Shown: positions 59,201 to 64,000 of the stretch, piece after piece
Position numbering within the stretch: position 1 is the stretch's first letter
Layout: each line of letters begins with the position of its first letter
Source of the DNA: Paraspadella gotoi
Lineage: Eukaryota; Chaetognatha
Length of the DNA: 64,000 nucleotides
Direction of reading: 5' to 3'
Assembly (NCBI GenBank): GCA_051294375.1
Contig: CM119267.1
Span: 367,523 to 431,522, forward strand
Notes under the pieces: generated by a model
The model's database searches: none
Told to the model about the DNA's origin: nothing
The model's input: only the letters and a program-made list of their open reading frames with translations
Position numbers and translations under genes: made by a program

Positions 59201-60860
59201 CTTCCCTCGAGTCAATCTGTCCGTGGGATTCCTGCCACGCCCATTGGTCGTACAAGATCGCAATCCTCATTCGTACTTGGCGGACATGAAGGCGGAGACG
59301 GCTCTGTACGAACGAAGCTCCGCGTTGATGGAACGGGTCGTCAAGAAGTACGTGCGAGGATCGGAAAGGGACGGAGATTTTTTGCGGGCGATCGAATCGC
59401 TTTGGATCGATCTTTACGAACGAGGGTACGTGGAGATAGAGGACGTTTTCTTGGCGCAAAATTGGATCGAGGCTTTAGCCTCGATCGGATATCGATTCCC
59501 GGACGAAATCGAAAATTCCATTTGCGAAAATCGAAATAAAGATTTGATCGAGAAAATAATTTCAAGCGGAGAAACGATGAACAAAAGAGCATCGATGTTT
59601 TTAAAACGCAAATTGTCGGCTAAGATTCAACCGCCACATAATCTGACCTTCGCCACGGCCGACATCCACGAGGGAACGAGGACACACATGGCCGCCACTG
59701 TGTCGGCAATGGGAGAGAATATCCTCCTCATGGGATTTCAGAAAAAATTGAAAAATTATCCTCAAGTTAATAAATTTCCCGGAGTTTCGACGCTGGACGA
59801 GGTTTCGCCCGTGCTCGACAAGTACCGAGACCACACTACCAAGCAGCTTCCCGATTGGGCCAAAGACAATCACGACTTTTACAAGCACAACGCGAAGGTG
59901 CAAAGCGTGGACGCGTTTCTCTGCACTTTTCCTGCATCCGAATGTCTCGTTTGGATTCCGTTCGATCGCTCCGTGGTCTTTTATCCAGTTCATCGATACA
60001 ATTTGGGTCGTTGTACTTTGGACGAGTGGAGATCATTAGATCGTCGATTGAAGATCTGGTCGCGAGACCAACGAAACGTCATCGCGGCCTCCAATCGCTA
60101 CGATGTCGAGTACATGAAATATTACACGGGGATCGAGCCGATCCTGGCGCCAACTTTCGGCGGATATCATCTGCAAAACTTAAAATCGCGTGAAACGAGC
60201 GATCGAATTTTAATCTTCACTTTTCACGGACGAAGATCGTCGTTCGTGGATCGAGTCCAATCCTTTCTGCGACCGGAAATAAACTGTCGCCTCGTCAAAG
60301 ATTCTCACCAAACAAAAGATTTTGAGATGGAGAGTCTTTCCGGGTGCAGAGCCATCGTCTATATGCCTTACTCGGTCTTTTCCTTCAGAATCTCGGAACT
60401 CTACGCGTCTTGCGTTCCTCTCTTTTTCCCTTCGCCGAAATTCCTTTTGAATCGATGGTTCTTCGAACCTCACGGAGGCAAAAAGACGGGAGGCATCGGA
60501 TTCGACAGGCAGATGGTAAACTTTCCGTATTGCAAGGACAGTCCGGGTCTCGAAGCCGCGACTCGACCGACCGTACAAGACGGACTCAGTCATCACACGT
60601 ACAGTCCCAATCTAAATATGGACGAGGATGCTGAAGCGGAAATGTATTGGATGCAGTACGCGGATTGGTACGAAATGCCGCACGTGCGACTCTTCGACGA
60701 TTTGCAGCATTTGAAAAAGTTGCTGTTGACGACGAATTTCGATGAGATTCGTCGAGGGATGCGGCGGGAAGTTGCTGTAAAGGAAATGGTGGGGAGAGAA
60801 GCTTGGGCAGAGATTATAAGGAGAGTTGGGGATGGAAAGAGAAGGCGGGAAGTTATTTAG
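55476..60860 (+). CDS. STELLO-like (DUF288) type II membrane glycosyltransferase
   Basis: A seven-exon gene: 55476-55599, 55733-55901, 56042-56165, 56379-56503, 57049-57182, 58325-58618 and 59026-60860, all with GT-AG introns. The phases join exactly to 934 codons. It starts MMEWTKG followed by a single hydrophobic segment (about residues 8-24), a signal anchor that would place the body in the Golgi lumen. The N-terminal domain has WAVVTTIFTPPSESV, CVVVVGD, VFLSAKSQ, LPWRSFGRKNVGYLYAIARG and IIWDFDDDN, with an acidic DDD at residues 197-199 of the kind that binds metal and nucleotide sugar. The family signature PYNAQATLHFYDSFWSLYLP and VHGRVSDIWRSY opens the last exon. Plant STELLO proteins interact with cellulose synthase in the Golgi. 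The animal homologues are essentially uncharacterised, so acceptor and sugar are unknown. A poly(A) signal AATAAA lies at 61050-61055. The intact frame argues for a functional gene. Confidence 0.95.
55733..55901 (+). CDS. Glycosyltransferase exon 2: stem region
   Basis: Acceptor TTTATTTCAG|CC, donor GGA|GTAAGA. Ser/Arg-rich, low-conservation linker typical of a Golgi stem (SPGSVSSAVSATEFAG). Phase 1 in, phase 2 out. Confidence 0.85.
56042..56165 (+). CDS. Glycosyltransferase exon 3: start of catalytic-like domain
   Basis: Reads DPCSDNWAVVTTIFTPP and ends DWCVVVVGDAGGPE before GAG|GTAAGC. The intron 2 acceptor lies about 25 bp beyond a CT microsatellite (55986-56016) that probably acts as its pyrimidine tract. 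Confidence 0.93.
56379..56503 (+). CDS. Glycosyltransferase exon 4
   Basis: Acceptor CTTTTAAG|GA, donor GTCGG|GTACGT. Encodes DYYFNSTLGSNIVFLSAKSQ and ends WRSFGRKNVG across the junction. Confidence 0.92.
56669..57000 (+). mobile_element. Interspersed element family B, copy 4 (fullest), in intron 4
   Basis: About 330 bp. Left end TTGCGCCGCGAAAACTCGTG with the palindromic AGCAAC, GTCGGTCTGTATGTCTGTCC, GCGCCGCCTTCAGGAAATC, ATGTCGTGTCATTTCATG, CACGTGAAGATAAAGTC and right end GCGGCGCAAG. Its ends GCGCCGC and GCGGCGC are inverted. A B-box-like GGTTCGATCCC lies just upstream at about 56574-56584, perhaps from another tRNA-derived fragment. Confidence 0.75.
57049..57182 (+). CDS. Glycosyltransferase exon 5: DDD motif
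   Basis: Acceptor CAAACAG|GT, donor GAGA|GTGAGT. Encodes YLYAIARGAKIIWDFDDDN and ends YLRQPE. The three consecutive Asp residues are the likely metal/nucleotide-sugar site. Confidence 0.94.
57440..57970 (-). mobile_element. tRNA-derived SINE-like element, copy 4, interrupted, in intron 5
   Basis: Best-preserved Pol III boxes of the family: A-box TGGCTCATTGA (57659-57669) and B-box GGTTCAATCC (57617-57626) on the minus strand. The 5' end of the SINE resumes at about 57936-57965 (GTAAACTTATGCAATACCC) after a 183-bp insertion. Confidence 0.8.
57690..57872. mobile_element. Second SINE-like element nested in SINE copy 4
   Basis: Flanked by an 11-bp direct repeat GACTGTTTATA (57679-57689 and 57873-57883). 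The 183-bp insert carries GGTTCTAGCCC in a T-arm-like context and a C/G-rich tRNA-like body, then a tail with GTAACACGGTGTTAC. Confidence 0.7.
57995..58165. repeat. (GGAGCT)n hexanucleotide repeat in intron 5
   Basis: GAGCTG hexamers in five blocks separated by AT-rich spacers, a degenerate coding-like repeat. The minus-strand frame reads Pro/Ala/Ser-rich, but it lies inside the intron. Confidence 0.8.
58325..58618 (+). CDS. Glycosyltransferase exon 6
   Basis: Acceptor ATCACAG|AG, donor TTTTCAAG|GTTGG. Encodes PAFNPYPLLGAPDLPSWPRG, then FGVLQSLADVQPDVDAVYRL, conserved family blocks, and ends RAAAPPFQ. Confidence 0.93.
59026..60860 (+). CDS. Glycosyltransferase exon 7: C-terminal two thirds
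   Basis: Acceptor TTCCATTGCAG|AC. A single 1,835-nt exon encoding residues 324-934. It opens with the conserved HVSPYNAQATLHFYDSFW block and later has a second glycosyltransferase-like domain (ILIFTFHGRRSSFVDRVQS, then CRAIVYMPYSVFSFRISELY). GC-rich and free of indels. Ends GKRRREVI-TAG. Confidence 0.95.
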
Positions 60861-60903
60861 ACTAATGTATGAATAGTTTAGTATTTATTACAATGTCATA
60901 AGG

Positions 60904-61238
60904 TTGCTAATTTATTTCTCTCTCTCTCTCTCTCTCTCTCTTTATTTTTCTGTGAGCTCCACTCTCCGTTCGTCCGTTCGAAACCATCTGCACAGCAGTA
61001 TACCATACATTTGTTAATTTTTATCTTTAACATTTTTTTATATTTTCCTAATAAAAATACAAATGAAAATTTATCTGTCGTATTCTATGTTTTCAGTTTT
61101 ATGTTCAATATTTAAAAAATACCATAGATATTAATAAAAGCAAATCACTTCGTTGAAAGAGAGAGAGATGATTTGTGAGAGAGAGAGGAGAAGGAGAGTG
61201 AGAGACGAGAGGAGGAGAGTGTGAGGAGAGAGAAGAGA

Positions 61239-61302
<64 letters not shown>

Positions 61303-61660
61303 GAGGAGGCATGAAAGTCAAGCGAAAAGTCAAAATAAATATTAGACAAATAAATATAACAGCGATAAGGAAAAAACTGCTCTTGCGTGAAGGATCACAT
61401 CGCATCTCGCTCTCTATCTCTCTCGAGCTCTCTCTCTCGCTCTCTCTTTCTCTCTTCGAATAACGATAAAATCCTTTCAATCACCCATGACAGCTTCTCT
61501 TTCCCTCTCCCTCTCCCTCCCTCCTCCCCTCTCTCTTTCCCTTTCCCTCTCTCCCTTTTTCTTTCTATCCTTCCCTCTCCCTCTCTGTCCATTTTTCCCT
61601 CTCCTTCTCTCTCTCTCCCTCTCCCTCTCTCTCTCTCTCCCTTCCTCGTCAGGATTCTGA
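60904..61660. repeat. CT and GA microsatellites
   Basis: CT run at 60916-60941, GA runs at 61155-61303, CT and CCCTCT repeats at 61405-61645. Frames through these are shadows. Confidence 0.8.
61050..61055 (+). terminator. Poly(A) signal AATAAA
   Basis: Canonical hexamer 190 bp after the glycosyltransferase stop codon, the first such hexamer on the plus strand in its 3' flank. Confidence 0.5.
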
Positions 61661-61714
61661 CTTCAGATGAGATTTCGTTTTGTCACTCAAATTCGTCAAC
61701 CAGAACAAATGATC

Positions 61715-61995
61715 TTTTGACCACCAAACCTTTTTTTTTTCGTTTTGCCCACCCACCCCCTCAATTTAAATCTCTTTGACCACCTAACCATTAAGGTCAC
61801 TCTGACCATACATCCATTTACTCGACGACCAAAAACTTTTTGACCACAAAACCTTTTTGTCTCTTTTGACCACAAAACCTTTTTGTCTCTTTTGACCACA
61901 TAACCTTTTTGTCTCTTTTGACCACAAAACCTTTCTCTTTTGACCACTCAATCCTCTTAAATAGACGTCGTCTACTTCATCCCTATCTTTGTCTT
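61715..61995. repeat. About 26-bp minisatellite (TTTTGACCACAAAACCTTTT)
   Basis: The word TTGACCACMWAACC occurs about nine times, with the central units 27 bp apart (GTCTCTTTTGACCACAAAAC). The minus strand gives a repetitive VKRDKKVLWSKETKR-like frame, judged repeat-derived. Confidence 0.8.
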
Positions 61996-62019
61996 TGACC
62001 ACAAAACTTTCCTCATATC

Positions 62020-62240
62020 CACCAAACTGTGGTGTTTCAAAGCGTCTCACCAGTGTTCTCCTTTTTTTCTTCTCACCCCTGCGTCCCGGGTTCAATCCCC
62101 GAATATCCCGTTTCTCCTTCAAAATGTGACGGGACCGTTTGAAACTGACCAGTGACCAATGACAGGAGACGGTCGCAAAGGGTCCACGGCTTCGACGCCA
62201 GCGAGAAGCCCGGCGCCCATGCGATCTCACTGTTGTCATA
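62020..62240 (+). other. tRNA-like / SINE-like segment with strong B-box
   Basis: CCCGGGTTCAATCCCCG at about 62087-62103 is a textbook T-arm and B-box. Upstream, TGTGGTGTTTCAAAGCGTCT could hold a decayed A-box. A GC-rich tail with AAGCCCGGCGCCCATGCGAT follows. A complete cloverleaf could not be drawn, so this is a tRNA-derived repeat or pseudogene at best. Confidence 0.4.
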
Positions 62241-62837
62241 AAACTTCCATTTTCATTTTGACCTCTGTTCCTTTTTTTGACCCATAAAACAGTCTCGATC
62301 TGTTGTGATCACAAAATCCCCTCTTCCTTTCCCTACCGCCTGCCACTCTTATAGTTATACATTTTAAAAACCCTTATACATTTTAAAAACCCCAGGAAAA
62401 ATCATTATTTTATAAAACTCTTTCTTCTGACATTAAGTTGATCAATTAATCCTTCCTTTTTGTTTTTGGCTTCAGTTCGAATAACACAAACTCACTCATT
62501 CTAATTTTAACAAATAATTTTGGAAATTGGCATTGTACGATTGCTGATAATATTGTCATAGAGTTCTTTTTACAAATCCTGTTTTGTTCTGTTCTGTTTT
62601 GTTCTGTTCTGTTCTGCTCTGTTCATTAGTCACTTACGACTTAGGTAGGTAACGCTCAATCTCGGGATTTCGCTCTATCGAGAAATCTAAAAAAATGTAG
62701 TGAGATTGTAGTGATAAATTATGACAGATATCACTGATAAAACTACAACCATCTCACAAAAATTAAATTTGTCTTTGATAAATTCTGTCATATCAACATT
62801 TTATCATTGTTAAATTCTGTCATTTTGACATCATTTC
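62241..62837. other. Intergenic; (TGTTC)n-like repeat at 62578-62625
   Basis: GTTCTGTTCTGTTTT pentamer-type repeats. Nearby, TCTGTCAT and TTTGATAAATTCTGTCATAT recur at 62770-62825. No gene seen. Confidence 0.6.
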
Positions 62838-63262
62838 ATGCAAAATGCAAAATGCCATCCGCGGACTTTTCTTGAAGCAGAATTCAAAATGACAAATGCC
62901 ACCCGCTTCCTATTCTTGGAGCAGAACGCAAACTGGCAAATGCCATCCGCTGCCTTTCCATGGTGCAAAAAGTCAACTGGCAAATGCCATCCGCTGCCTT
63001 TTCTTGGAGCAGAAAGCAATCTGGAAAATGCCACCCACTGCCTTTTCTTGGAGCAGAATTCAAAAAGGCAAATGCCACCCGCTTCCTTTTCTTGGAGCAG
63101 AATTCAAGCTTGCAAATGCCATCTGCTGCCTTTTCATGGTGCAAAAAGCCAACTGGCAAATGCCATCTGCTGCCTTTTCTTGGAGCAGAAAGCAAACTGA
63201 AAAATGCCACCCGCTGCCTTTTCTTGAAGCAGAATGCAAAATGGCAAATACCACCCGCCGCC
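62838..63262. repeat. About 44-bp minisatellite, about 10 units, open in several frames
   Basis: Unit: AAATGCCAYCCGCTGCCTTT then TCTTGGAGCAGAATTCAAAM. GCCA(T/C)CC occurs at 42-46 bp steps. Two alternating unit types end in TTGGAGCAGAA or ATGGTGCAAAA. The unit lacks stops in most frames, giving 64-136 codon frames on both strands. Confidence 0.9.
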
Positions 63263-63344
63263 TCAGAGAAAAGCGTTGAAGAGCAAAAGTTCAACGAGGA
63301 AGAAGTTGATCTGTATTCCAGACGGAAAGAGAATACACGCCTTC

Positions 63345-63351
63345 AGGAGAA

Positions 63352-63412
<61 letters not shown>

Positions 63413-63413
63413 A

Positions 63414-63462
<49 letters not shown>

Positions 63463-63853
63463 AGAGAGAGAGAGAGAGAGAAAGAGAGCCTTTGTCTTGT
63501 CTTTCTTCTCTTTTTTTCTTTCTTTCTTTCTTTTCTTTCTTTCTTTTTTCTTTTTTCTTTCTTTCTTTCTTTCTTCTTTCTTTCTTTTTCCCCCTTTTTT
63601 TCTTTCTGTCTGTCTCTCTCTCTCTGTCTGTCTCTCTCTTTCTTTATATCTATTTCTCTCTCTCTCTCTCTCTCTCTTTGATCAATCCAGGGTGGAACAA
63701 ATGCTGATTTACGTTGTATCGCCATCTGTTGCACCTGTGCTCTATGGCATCTGTCGCCGTTTGTGGGTTCCCACTCTCTTTAGCCCTCTCGATTTTCTTG
63801 TTCTCTCTCTCTTTTTCTCTCTATCTCTCTCTCTTTCTGTCTCTCTCTATCTC

Positions 63854-63905
<52 letters not shown>
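63345..63905. repeat. GA, TTTC and CT microsatellites
   Basis: GA repeats 63350-63490, TTTC/TTCTTT repeats 63508-63605, CT repeats 63608-63680 and 63798-63904. The mixed part at 63681-63790 is unique with no gene signal. Confidence 0.85.
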
Positions 63906-63908
<3 letters not shown>

Positions 63909-64000
63909 CTTGAAACACTCTTTTTTTTGTCATGGTTTCTCTCGTTCTCAAAGTCACAAATTTTACGTCTCATTTCCTTTAACGCGTCGAAGGAAAAAAC

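Noticed and set aside
60210-60596. 128-codon minus-strand frame, and similar shadows at 59130-59459 and 59601-59993
   Set aside because: Antisense to the conserved glycosyltransferase exon.
62020-62110. Functional tRNA gene at the GGTTCAATCC word
   Set aside because: No acceptor pairing or clear anticodon arm. Treated as SINE-like.
62838-63262. CRISPR array (regular 44-bp repeats)
   Set aside because: The units are contiguous variants without unique spacers, in a eukaryotic context.

Overview
This is a eukaryotic, almost certainly invertebrate animal, genomic scaffold. Both well-supported protein genes are interrupted by GT-AG introns, and genes are sparse (two confident genes in 64 kb). 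The rest is dominated by microsatellites, minisatellites, small interspersed elements and decayed retrotransposons. CpG-dense trinucleotide runs of the GAC/GTC type are common, so CpG is not strongly depleted. A Vasa-type helicase carrying zinc knuckles and a metazoan-style DUF288 protein fit an invertebrate; the sequence alone does not fix the phylum. The assembly is rough: nearly every N run sits in simple repeat, and there are signs of single-base indels.

Layout. 0-7.9 kb: an 83-bp satellite, a near-perfect foldback, CT and CG-trinucleotide repeats, no gene. 7.9-13.2 kb: a decayed LINE-type element (endonuclease, reverse transcriptase, C-terminal zinc motif), then a decayed Gypsy-type reverse transcriptase/RNase H. 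11.6-17.3 kb: several unidentified exon-like ORFs flanked by plausible splice signals, none of known family. 17.6-40 kb: repeat-rich sequence containing four copies of a tRNA-derived SINE-like family (the fourth at 57 kb), two families of GTCGGTC-bearing elements, and a 612-bp foldback element with a perfect 8-bp target duplication.

Genes. A zinc-knuckle DEAD-box helicase of the Vasa/GLH type lies on the minus strand, 45,520 down to about 40.5 kb, in four recognisable exons. Its first intron is largely a roughly 40-bp minisatellite that starts inside or against exon 1. A DUF288/STELLO-like type II membrane glycosyltransferase lies on the plus strand, 55,476-60,860, in seven exons that join in frame to 934 codons with no indel. 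The two genes have no evident functional link: one is expected in germline RNA granules, the other in the Golgi. Between them is a 4.2-kb tandem duplication (46.34-50.65 and 50.66-54.83 kb) whose copies differ mainly by small indels and which looks at least partly like a false assembly duplication.

I found no CRISPR array, rRNA gene, convincing intact tRNA gene or novel multigene system. The most interesting signals are the donor-bearing minisatellite in the helicase gene, the 8-bp-duplication foldback element, a SINE nested inside a SINE, and the large DNA palindrome near the left end.
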